A stretch of 64,000 nucleotides of DNA, taken from NCBI GenBank assembly GCA_958450365.1, contig CAUEEP010000878.1:330001-394000 (forward strand). The letters run 5' to 3'. This document shows, piece after piece, positions 1 through 8,880 of the stretch (positions within the stretch are counted from its first letter, which is position 1; each line of letters starts with the position of its first letter). This DNA comes from Mesorhabditis belari. Taxonomy: Eukaryota > Nematoda > Chromadorea > Rhabditida > Rhabditidae. Position numbers and translations under genes: made by a program. A model generated the notes under the pieces. That model had not been told where the DNA came from and ran no database searches. It saw only the letters and a list, made by a program, of their open reading frames with translations.

Positions 1-185
1 TTATGGGACATCCTCGTGAGGAATATTTATGCTAATGGAAAGACTTACGACACGATTTCGCAACTCAAAAAGGCAATTTTGCAAGCTCAATTCCACCACA
101 AACGCTTCAAAACTTAGGGAACTCGATGAAAAGTCGACTACTCGACGTCATCTAGAAAAAGGGAGCCCTGTGTGTGGTCCTATCA
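1..185 (+). pseudogene. Tc3-like transposase C-terminal remnant
   Basis: The first bases read LWDILVRNIYANGKTYDTIS and, after frame changes, a tail resembling NSMKSRLLDVI followed by a stop. This is the usual end of Tc1/Tc3-type transposases (a tryptophan-rich segment, then NSM-R-VI). The catalytic part lies outside the window. The fragment carries stops and at least one frameshift, so it is dead. The sequence TGGTCCTATCATTTT at about 345-360 is probably the terminal inverted repeat; a near relative, AAAATGATAG(A/G)TCCACC, recurs at 43990, 44194 and 44250. Confidence 0.55.
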
Positions 186-396
186 TTTCGCAACAGGTGC
201 TAAATAAAGAAAATGTTATAATTTTGTTGCAATTTGTTCAGATAATGTTAAAAATGGTATAGATGCCTATTTTTGTATATATTTCTAGGATTTAAAAGCT
301 ATTTCGCGTTATTAAATTTCATAGCCAAAAAATGTAAAATTTAGGGGTGGTCCTATCATTTTGATTATATGATTATATGATTATATGATTATATGA

Positions 397-3300
397 TTAT
401 TTTACCGCATCAATATCTTCAAACTTTTCCAAACAATCGTTGCTTTTTGGAGAGTTAGCCAACTCTTGACTCCTGGGGCCACTGATTGAATCAATTTCAC
501 CATCAACACTTGACATTTTCTTTTCGAAAATCTCATCAACATCTTCTTCTTGATTTAAAACAACATATTCTTCTTCTTCTTGATTTAAATCAACATCTTC
601 TTCTTGCTCTTCTTGATTTAAATCAACATCTTCTTCTTCCTCTTCCTGATTTAAATCAAAATCTTCTTCTTCTTCTTCTTGATTTAAATCAACATCTTCT
701 TCTTCTTCTTCTTTGCGTCTTTTCGTTCCTGACTGTAAGTACATTTTCTTCTAAACTAGAACTTTAGTCTTGAACAAGGCCAGCTATTACCTGTATTTCC
801 TCAATTTTCTCCTCCGTAGCATGATAGAGTGGGATTCCAAACTCGCGACATTTCAGTAAAATCTCTTTGATTGAGAGTCCGTCTTTGAGATATTCGACTA
901 TTTTCTGACGATAACTTCCATAGATTGGACCGGTTTCTAGGAGTTCGTCGTGTCCATTGTGATCAGTGCAAATCTGGGTTTCCACTTTGCCGTCAACGTT
1001 GATTCGAACCTGAAATGGCAGCTTGTTAACTTAAAACGCTTCTAACTTTTGTTGAGCCTTTGAAAAGTGTAGTAATTTAGGAGAGAACTATAACTACTTA
1101 CCACCTCGGATTGGGCCTAGATTTTGTTGGCTTATAAGGGGAGTTTTGTGAGCTTTGTGGGCTTAAATGTTAGAAGAGGTTTAGAGTAGAGTGTTTTGGA
1201 AAATTCAGCTGCAAAGCTTTAGATCTAATAAAGTCAATAAAGTTAATTTACAATTTTCGATCTAAATTTTGATCCTGGACGAGGAAAATCTTTAAATTGG
1301 CTTTCTCCGTCGAACAAAAGCCGTTTCCATCGTTGTGGAAAACGTGTTCAAGTAGTCTGGTGGACAAGTAGTTGGTATACGAGGCTGCTCAACCTTGTTT
1401 TCCGCTCCTTGTTTTCCGTTCGAGTCCCAACGAAGTCAAATTGTCTCCTTTTTAGAACATTTTGCATAAAAATACTTATAATTTAAAGAATCAAGTTCTT
1501 TTAGGTCTAAAAGACAAATTGACGGGGCCAGGGTGCCTTCTGGGTTTAGATCAACAAGATCCTATACTGATTTTGAGAACTGTACAAGAATTGACCAAGA
1601 ATTAGTGTAATTTCTAGCACATTCAATCTACCGTACACCAATTTCTACCGTATTCTATCAAAATCGACTCATTTAAACCGCCATTTCCTGTCAGTTCAGC
1701 TTATTTAAATTGCCATTTCCTGTCATTCGATTGATCGAGTTCATTCTTTGTGCCTGCCAGCCGGTTCAATTACCCAAAAAGCGTACTAGAGCGTACTAGA
1801 AGAACGTACATTTCTTAAGAAGGCTAGCTTTAGAAAATAACAGCTAGATTATTCATTGAATGCCTAGAATGCCATGATTTTTGCCACTTCTACACTAATC
1901 AAACAAAATCACCTTCAAGAAAGCCGTGCAACAGTTTGCATCCTTTGTCAATAAGCTTTTCCATCTCGATATCTTGTTAGTAATATCTCGTACACAAGAA
2001 TAATTAATGTATCGTAAACCCCTGGTAATAGTATTACTCGCTTTCACGAAAGTTGATCCTTGTGAAGACTCAAGCTCTTTTTTGAAAAGCTAAAACCTTG
2101 TTCAATGATTTTTTTTATATAAACTCACCAGAAATTCGTCAAAACTTTCAAATTCTTGAGAGAAGACGTGAATTTTTAACTCAGAATGCTCATTTTTGAG
2201 ATGTGCCATGAGAAGTCGACGACATGGGAAAGCTTTTGGGCAAGCAAAACAAGAGAAATCGTCTCCATCTGGAATTTGACTCAAATAGTCCTCTAGTTGT
2301 TGTTGTTTTTTGTCATTTCATAGGGAAATTGAGTCTTGAGGTAAATTTCCTGAAGCTGAATTTCCCCACCACAGTCGACTCTCTCTATAACTCTATAACG
2401 GAACTCTATATAGTGAAAGCTCTCTAAAGGATGCTCTCTAAAGAAATGTTGGTCCCGGCCGACGCTAAGCTATTTTAAATATAAGAAAAAAAACTTTATA
2501 TAGCGAAATTCTATATGAAAACTCTCTATAAAGGAGGAAAATCTTGGAATCGCTTATACAGGATGACCAAACAACAACAACGTCCTATTATGTCCGCAAC
2601 AACGTCGTATTATGTTATGAGCCCCATTTGGCCCTTTAATGTGGGATGAAAGAGCATTCCAACATATCCAACAACACGATTTGAGAAGAAATTTCTAGCC
2701 GATTTACATAAAACTAAATCTTTATGCAGAAGAGAAGGCCTTGATCTAGCTTCTGACTTCTGTAGACTAAATTGGGGGTAGGCTACTTTGCGCCAAATTT
2801 TTTTTGCGCAACCACTGGGTTGTTTGCGCAACTCGCCATAACTTTCTTCTAAGTAGACCAATCTTTATCATTTTAATGTCATTTTGTTGCACTTATTGAG
2901 ATCTACAAAATGACATCAAAATGATAAAGATTGGCCAACTTGGAAGAAAGTTATGGCGAGTTGCGCAAACAACCTAAACAACAAAAATTTGGCGCAAAGT
3001 AGCCTATCCCCTAAATTGCTCATCGATCAAAGTTAGTGCGGTATAGAAAATCGATTACGGTGGAAAAGCCGTGGAATAACTACAAATCCTAGAATATTTA
3101 GCACTAACCTTGTCAATAAACAAGTCTACTGTACAGGGTGACCAAGAATTACCGCAACAACGTCGTATTATGTTATGAGCCCCATTTCACTTTTTGCTTA
3201 CCCGTTTTTATGGCTTTTGTGTATTTTTCTTATTTTATGGTATCATTACTAATTTTCAATGCATTAGTATGATTGTTTTCAGGAATGGTGATAGCGTCTC

Positions 3301-6300
3301 CACATCGACAATCGATCTTTGAGCTCAGGCGGCAGCGTGTTCGAGATCGTTGTTCGGCAGCGAGATCTCAAAGCGCCTGAATGCCCTCAGAAGCCTCGTT
3401 TCTCGAACCATTCAACGTTATGAAACTCTGGGCACAGTTTCTGATCGCCCTGGAAGAGGTGCAAAACGAACAGCGGTTACTCCGGCTAATGACAAGAAAG
3501 TGCGCGATCTTTAAGAATAAACCCTAACCAATCGGCTTCAAGTGTGTGAAAGTAAATGCGGTGAATTATTTTGACTTGCTAAATAAGGAGGTTGTTCCGT
3601 GAGCTCAACGCCACTTCAAGAATCGAATTTGGACTTATCAACAAGATGGTGCGCCGGCTCACAAGGCAAAGAAAGTCCAAGAGTTTTGTTCAAAGACCTT
3701 CGCGGACTTCATCTCGTTTTCTGAGTGGCCACCCAGCTCACCCGATCTTAACCCATTGGATTGCTCAATCTGAAGTGTTCCTAAAGCCAGGGCATGTGCA
3801 AAAGCACATAAAAATATCGAAAGTTTGAAGAAGGCGCTCATCAAAGCATGGGATACCCTCGATGATGCCTATTTGCTCATCGCTTGGTCAACGCGCTTAC
3901 TGTTACTGTTACTGTTATATGTTGTCAACTGTTATATGTTGGTCAACGCGTTTCCCAAACGTTCGCAGGCCTGTCTGAATGCCGATGGAGGCAAATTTGA
4001 ATTTAATTGTTAATTTGTTACTGTTCTAAAATTCTCTCTATATAACAGAGACTTCAAACAACGGAAAGCTCTGTATAATGGAAATTTTTTTTATCTCTTC
4101 CATACCGTTATAGAGAGAGTCGACTGTATTTAGATAAAACTAGATTGTGTTTCTCGCGAGTAATGCGCTTTCTACAAATCAGCTACAAAACAAGTCAGCT
4201 TTTAAAGGCGCCCGTAATCCAACAAAATAGAATTTTCTCCAATCTATCTACTTTGGTGCCCTCTGCTTTTGTGTGTGCAGCACATGGTGAGCAAGATGTG
4301 TGAGCAAGATACCAAAAGTGGATAAAATTAGAGGCAGGATCACGAGAGTTTTTGCAAAGTTGATGTATTTTTTTAAAAACGGATTACTTACGAGAAACAG
4401 TTCGCTTATGATACAATAACTGACCCGTTCTTCCCTGAGCATTTTCTGAATGTTTATTTCGCACATGACGTCTTAGAGAGATCTGTCCAGAAAACCGTCG
4501 CCCACAGCTTTCACAAACAATGTCACCAACTGTGTTTAGTTCAACAGCTAGCTGAAAAAACTCTTATGGCTGAAAGCTGAAAAAACTCAATGATTTGTTA
4601 AGAGATCAACAGATGTCAAGAGATCAACAGATCCAGCTCACCAAATGAAATGAGCCATAGATCATCGGAGGCAGAATTTCACGCTGCCGGATATCGGATT
4701 CGTTTTTGGCAAAATGATTCTGAACCGCGCGCATTCCGGCAAGTATCTACTCGAGTATCTACTCTACTCGAGTATCTACTCTACTCGAGTATCTACTCTA
4801 CTCGAGTATCTACTCTACTCGAGTATCTACTCTACTCGAGTATCTACTCTACTCGAGTATCTACTCTACTCGAGTATCTACTCTACTCGAGTATCTACTC
4901 TACTCGAGTATCTACTCTACTCGAGTATCTACTCTACTCGAGTATCTACTCTACTCGAGGGTTCGAATCGACTCATTTTTTTTCGTTTTTAAAAATTCTA
5001 TTCTATTAGGTTGTCCGGAAATAAATGAGCGTTTTGTATTGTTTATTATTTGGGTACATTTTTCTCAATAAAGTACTCTCTGTACCTTGTAATGTTATAT
5101 ACCATTAGAAAGCTGAGTTCGCGCTCTCTTTAACCATGCTTTTAAATTTTGTTGAAAACAAAATTTTTTGCGAATTTTAAGCTTCGCCGTTTTAGATGTC
5201 CGAAACCAACTTTCGCCAGATTTTCTTTTATGAGTTCAAACTCGGTCGCAATGCAGCTGAAACGGCTCGTAACATTAACGAAGTTTGGGGTCAAGGCAGT
5301 GTCGACCAGTCAACAGTGCGAACTTGGTTTCAAAAATTCCGAGGTGTTGATTTTGATCTCGAAGACCAAGAAGGCCGTGGCCGTCCTGTTGAACTCGATG
5401 ACGACGAACCAAAGACACTGATGGAAGCAAATCCACGTACGACTATTCGAGAGCTTGCGGAGGAGCTTGGCGTGGACAAGACGACCATTTCTGACCGCTT
5501 GAAACGGATTGGAAAGTCAAAAAAGCTCGATGAATGGGTGCCGTACGAATTAAACGAAAATCAAAAAAATCGTCGTTTTGAGGTGTCGTCTGCTCTTCTT
5601 CAGCGCAACAAAAACGATCCATTTCTCGACCGGATCGTAACGTGTGATGAAAATTGGATTCTCTACGACAATCGGCGACGTTCCGCTCAGTGGTTGGACG
5701 CCGGAGAGGCTCCACAACACTTTCCAAAGCCAAATTTGCACCAAAAGAAGGTTATGGTGACTGTTTTGTGGTCCGCAGCCGGTGTCATCTATCACAGCTT
5801 TCTGAATTCGGGCGAAACGATTACGGCAAAGAAGTACTGCCAACAAATCGACGAAATGCACCAGAAATTGCGGCGAATGTGCCCGGCATTGGTCAACAGA
5901 AAAGGTCCAATTCTTCTCCACGACAACGTTCGTCCGCACGTCGCACAACCGACCCTGCAAAAGCTGAACGAACTGAGCTACGAAACTTTGCCTCAACGGC
6001 CATATTCGTCGGACCTCTCGCCTACCGACTACCACTTTTCCAAGCACCTCGACAACTTTCTCCGGGAGAAATGCTTCAAAACTCAAGACGATGCCAAAAT
6101 CGCCTTCGCCGACTTTATCGCCACCAGAAGCCCGGACTTCTATGCTACCGGCATAAATAAAATTGTTTCTCGTTGGCACGAATGTGTTAATTGTAATGGT
6201 TCTTATTTCGATTAATAAAGTTTTGTTTGGATCAAATTATGGTATTTTAAATATTCAAGTTGAAAACGCTCATTTATTTCCGGACAACCTAATAAAAATC

Positions 6301-8472
6301 TATTTCTAAAGCTTTAAAGATAAACGATAAGAAATCGCGACTCACTTTGTGAACGTTTTTGATATGTTCTTTCAGTTTTGAGTTCGCTTGACAGGGCTTC
6401 GTGCAAATCGGGCAAATTGGTTGTGCTCCGATTAACAGCTGCACCTTTGTTAGCTGAAATTTTTTTAAAACATAGATATTTTTCTAGAAGCCTTACATTT
6501 TGCCAATCATGAATCTCTGGATGAGTCAAACAGTTAGCCCCGTTCTTTTTGGAGAATGTCTCTGTTGTAGAAGTGACAGTACTTTTAGGGCTTGAAGCGA
6601 TTTTCTCAATTTTTCGGGTGTTGATCTGAAATTTGCAGTTCAATTTGTCTTTTAATTTTTCAAACTCTAAGGATTCTTTTTGGTTTCTCGGGTTGGGTGA
6701 GGATTTTTTGCACAACTTTGTCCACATGAAAGAGACGTCCAAGAGCCGCATGATGGTCGGCTTTCTGCTATTATTATTATACCATAAGTATCCTTCTCAA
6801 TGCTCTTTCTTACTATTGTCGGCTTGTTGCTCACTACTTTTTCATCCGCTTCATCTTTTTCAGTTGTCGAACTTATTTCCTCTTTGATCTCTGAGGAATT
6901 GATGATATACTCTGCTCGGGAATTGATGGTATACTCCGGTATTCCTCTGCTTGCTAAAATCTCAGTTAAATATTGATCCAAAAGAATACTTGAAGCATTT
7001 GTAAGGCTTTTCGAGGCAGTCGGGGACAAATTGGAAAAACTGGGTTCTCCTGATGTTCGGGAAATTACGCGAATAACCCGTTTCGTAGGCTAAATGATTT
7101 TATTTAGAGCTAGCTAAATCTACAGGGTGGCTGAAAATTACGTGCGCCAAAGAAAACGCCATAATTTAATTTTCTTTCAAAGAAAATGTAAAAATATTTA
7201 TTTATATAATAGTTGTAACAAAAGCATTTAATAATTACAAGAAATTTTCGAAGCGACCTCCATCCGCTTTGATACAGGCTTCAATTCGCTTCTTTACAGA
7301 ATCGACGGTGCGTCGAAGATAATTTGCATCTAAGTCGTTCCAGATTTTGATCAATTTTCGACGTAAATCATTCAAATTGGTGATTTTCCTATTTCTCAAT
7401 TGTTCTTCCATAAAACCCCAAACCGAAAAGTCTAACGGATTGAGATCCGGGCTGTTTGCAGGCCATTGATCCTTCGTCAAAAAAGAGCCAATTTTGGTTT
7501 CGACAAAGCGAATTGTTGTTTTGGCTCCGTGGGCCGGCGCCCAATCTTGTTGAAGGGTCAAATTGGGATGGCTCCTCTTCCATAGCACCACAGCTTTCTC
7601 AAGAATCTCTTTTTGATAGACTTTTGCGTTAATCTTCACATTTTTATCGATAAAAACCAACGGGGTCTTGCCCGAAGCACTGATTTCACCCCAAACCATC
7701 AAACTTTTTGGAGACAGACCTTTTGTAGCGACTTTTCGTTTACGAGTGCTCTTGAGAGCTGGACTGAGAAGTTGACGGTGATTTTGTGAGTTTTTAGCCA
7801 CTTCCAAGGTGAAAATCTTCTCATCGGACCAAAGAACATCGTCAATGCGCCGCACCTTGAAAAAAGCTCGCAATTTCTTGCATTTCTCCTTCCGGTTTTG
7901 CTTGGCTTGATCGATGAGCACTTGCCCGTTTAACAGTCGATAACTTCGAAGTCCGAGCTCATTTTTCACTATCGATTGAACCGAGAAACGCGAAATTTGA
8001 AGCTGTTTTGCCATCTTGTTCAAACTACGATCGTCTTTTCGCTCGATCCTCCTCTTGATGATCCCACGCATCTTTCGGGTGTTAACGGTCCTCTTTCGTC
8101 CTCTTCCGGGCTTGGACTGAACATACCCCTCATCTTTACATTGCTTTACGATCTTCTGGACGGTCCTCAGAGCCACCCCAAGCCTCGATGCGATCGACGA
8201 GTTCTTCATGCCACTCGTCGCCAGTTGTGCGATTGCGTCCCGACTAGCGCACGTCTTTGTCATGACCTAGAAAACAACTTTTTTAACAAAAAATTAATAG
8301 ACAACGATAAAAAGAATATTAAAACACAAAAAGATGAATAGTAATGCTTTATACATTGTTTAAAACTATGATGCTGATGCTGCGCGCACGTAATTTTCAG
8401 CCACCCTGTAGTAATCATTATGAAACAATTATTCTGCAATACACCTTAAACCCTCACCTCCACATCAGTCAT
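397..8472 (-). CDS. C2H2 zinc-finger protein with acidic repeat tail (nine exons, 493 aa)
   Basis: Phase-consistent exons: 8458-8472, 6814-7089, 6666-6764, 6497-6625, 6346-6453, 4392-4551, 2129-2268, 791-1009, 397-732. The protein starts MTDVE, has a Ser/Thr-rich, charged N-half, then three C2H2 fingers: CPICTKPC...HIKNVH (exon 5), CESCGRRF...HVRNKH (exon 6), CFACPKAF...HLKNEH (exon 7). Exon 8 has a DGKVETQICTDHNGHDE segment that recalls the HxxGHD motif found beside transposase-derived zinc-finger proteins. The last exon has five or six repeats of the type EEEEEDVDLNQ and a KRRK stretch before them. Likely a nuclear DNA- or RNA-binding protein; the target is unknown. Introns hold intact maT and mariner transposons and a nested pogo-type MITE, so the gene is about 8 kb for 1.5 kb of coding sequence. 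No orthologue recognised. Confidence 0.72.
1310..1440 (+). repeat. Possible tRNA-like repeat module
   Basis: A segment with an A-box-like GTGGACAAGTAGTTGG and a B-box-like GTTCGAGTCCC lies in the last large intron of the zinc-finger gene. It does not fold into a proper cloverleaf (the acceptor arms do not pair), so I read it as a decayed tRNA-derived SINE or tRNA pseudogene. The rest of 1010-2128 shows no coding exon. Confidence 0.25.
2561..3133. repeat. Interspersed repeat with inner palindrome, second copy at 39856-40345
   Basis: The block reappears in inverted orientation at 39856-40345, directly abutting a related maT end in both places. In its middle are two arms of about 85 bases (around GCGCAACTCGCCATAAC and its reverse complement, with ATGACATCAAAATGATA near the centre) that can fold on each other. 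It opens with a degraded maT terminus (TACAGGATGACC). No coding potential was seen. Confidence 0.65.
3134..4015 (+). pseudogene. Decayed DD37D (maT-like) transposase
   Basis: The left terminus CAGGGTGACCAAGAATTACC follows TA. Broken reading frames keep a helix-turn-helix remnant (3310-3500), the second catalytic block YQQDGAPAH (about 3630), the third block WPPSSPDLNPLD (about 3725) and the C-terminus NADGGKFEFNC (3980-4012). There are 37 residues between the second and third Asp, as in the maT clade. Stops and a tandem duplication near 3900 inactivate it, and the right terminus is lost. An internally deleted relative lies at 39407-39854. Confidence 0.75.
4743..4959. repeat. 17-bp minisatellite
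   Basis: Roughly 12-13 near-perfect copies of a 17-base unit (TATCTACTCTACTCGAG) fill this stretch in an intron of the zinc-finger gene. All frames are open because 17 is not a multiple of three and the unit holds no fixed stop, so open frames here mean nothing. A CTCGAG palindrome is present in each unit. Confidence 0.9.
5006..6292 (+). mobile_element. Complete mariner element (DD34D), TA target duplication
   Basis: Perfect terminal inverted repeats of about 30 bases start TTAGGTTGTCCGGAAATAAA at both ends, flanked by TA (5004-5005 and 6293-6294). The 1287-bp element has a complete transposase frame and sits in an intron of the zinc-finger gene, in the opposite orientation. Perfect termini and an open frame suggest recent insertion. 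Confidence 0.95.
5196..6215 (+). CDS. Mariner transposase, intact, cecropia/Hsmar1-like
   Basis: The 339-residue frame matches the usual mariner length. The N-terminal half has two helix-turn-helix regions (about residues 5-110), then the linker motif WVPYEL (about 117), TCDENW with the first Asp (about 150), HDNVRPH with the second Asp (about 242) and the block YSSDLSPTDYHF with the third Asp 34 residues later (DD34D). YSSDLSP departs from the usual YSPDLAP. From the family, the enzyme cuts and pastes DNA at TA. Wording such as RRSAQWLDAGEAP and NPTLQKLNEL-type blocks places it in the cecropia subfamily, which includes human Hsmar1. No frameshift or internal stop was seen, so it may be functional. 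Confidence 0.93.
   Translation: MSETNFRQIFFYEFKLGRNAAETARNINEVWGQGSVDQSTVRTWFQKFRGVDFDLEDQEGRGRPVELDDDEPKTLMEANPRTTIRELAEELGVDKTTISDRLKRIGKSKKLDEWVPYELNENQKNRRFEVSSALLQRNKNDPFLDRIVTCDENWILYDNRRRSAQWLDAGEAPQHFPKPNLHQKKVMVTVLWSAAGVIYHSFLNSGETITAKKYCQQIDEMHQKLRRMCPALVNRKGPILLHDNVRPHVAQPTLQKLNELSYETLPQRPYSSDLSPTDYHFSKHLDNFLREKCFKTQDDAKIAFADFIATRSPDFYATGINKIVSRWHECVNCNGSYFD
7123..8408 (-). mobile_element. Complete maT-clade element (DD37D) in intron 1 of the zinc-finger gene
   Basis: Termini CAGGGTGGCTGAAAATTACG at both ends (about 24 identical bases) and TA on both sides (7121-7122, 8409-8410) bound a 1286-bp element. It lies entirely between exon 1 (8458-8472) and exon 2 (ending 7089) of the zinc-finger gene and in the same orientation. 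A truncated copy is at 36787-37095, and a non-autonomous element with a very similar terminus is at 12336-12996. Confidence 0.95.
7235..8263 (-). CDS. maT-clade (Tc1/mariner) transposase, intact, 342 aa
   Basis: The frame is uninterrupted. The N-terminus has a paired-like helix-turn-helix (MKNSSIASRLGVALRTVQKI), a basic hinge KPGRGRKR and a second helix-turn-helix. The catalytic blocks are VLWSDEKIF, LQQDWAPAH and WPANSPDLNPLDFSVWG; 37 residues separate the second and third Asp, which defines DD37D (maT). The C-terminus ends ACIKADGGRFENFL. From the family it excises and inserts its own element at TA. The conserved triad and open frame suggest it could be active or only recently silenced. Confidence 0.93.
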   Translation of the reverse strand: MTKTCASRDAIAQLATSGMKNSSIASRLGVALRTVQKIVKQCKDEGYVQSKPGRGRKRTVNTRKMRGIIKRRIERKDDRSLNKMAKQLQISRFSVQSIVKNELGLRSYRLLNGQVLIDQAKQNRKEKCKKLRAFFKVRRIDDVLWSDEKIFTLEVAKNSQNHRQLLSPALKSTRKRKVATKGLSPKSLMVWGEISASGKTPLVFIDKNVKINAKVYQKEILEKAVVLWKRSHPNLTLQQDWAPAHGAKTTIRFVETKIGSFLTKDQWPANSPDLNPLDFSVWGFMEEQLRNRKITNLNDLRRKLIKIWNDLDANYLRRTVDSVKKRIEACIKADGGRFENFL

Positions 8473-8610
8473 TTCGCAGTTCAAATCAGAAATAAAAAAG
8501 TCTGATGGGGTGATTGTGCAAAAGATTTTGTTTGGCTATTCGTGGCGGGACCTAAGTCAACTATTCGTGGCGGGACCTAGGTCAACTATTCGTGGCGGGA
8601 CCTATCTCTT
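8470..8610 (-). promoter_or_regulatory. Triple GGCGGGACCTA repeat upstream of the zinc-finger gene start
   Basis: Three tandem copies of CTATTCGTGGCGGGACCTA, about 25-26 bases apart, occupy roughly 8535-8600, just upstream of the inferred start codon at 8470-8472. The shared GGCGGGA core resembles E2F-type sites. The placement is as expected for promoter elements, but repeats can also arise by slippage. Between 8611 and 8880 I saw only AT-rich DNA with a CATCTGTTTTT triplication near 8740. Confidence 0.35.
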
Positions 8611-8880
8611 TCTCTCATTTTCTTTTCACTCTCGAACCAATTACACCCGCAAATTATGGCAAGGTGTTTTTGGCTTTTATTTTTGAGCATATAACCTCTA
8701 CATAGATCATATAATATAAATCCGATTTAGTTTTTCATCTGTTTTTCATCTGTTTTTCATCTCTTTAAGAGTCAGTAAAACTAAAAATTAGCATACTTTT
8801 ACTTAAAAAGGCGGCTAAATTTGGTAAAAATTATGGAGTTTTGGTGCGGCTATTGCTTCTGACCTTGTTTGTGATATATA

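Larger units (their letters stand above)
2372..4126. mobile_element. Pogo/Tigger-type MITE, opened by nested insertions
   Basis: The left end CAGTCGACTCTCTCTATAAC and the right end, its reverse complement, at 4107-4126 face each other. The terminal pattern CAGTCGA-CTCTATAAC is typical of pogo/Tigger-like non-autonomous elements; TA follows the right end. The body has been opened by a larger palindromic repeat (2561-3133) and a decayed maT element (3134-4015). A second, complete member of the family is at 14223-14396. Confidence 0.6.

Noticed and set aside
486..767. Open frame on the plus strand opposite the acidic exon (leucine-rich repeats)
   Set aside because: It is the complement of the EEEEEDVDLNQ coding repeat; the minus frame fits the splice phases and the plus frame does not.
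4650..5009. Two long overlapping frames of the YLLYSSIYSTRVSTL type
   Set aside because: They arise from the 17-bp minisatellite, which has no stop in any frame.
5443..6179. Long antisense and shifted frames within the mariner
   Set aside because: Shadows of the intact transposase frame; no family motif.
6765..6813. An 18-base intron GTATAATAATAATAGCAG in the zinc-finger gene
   Set aside because: A 49-base intron starting at GTAAGA (6813) and ending at the same acceptor keeps the phase; ultra-short introns are not needed here or at 13441-13458.
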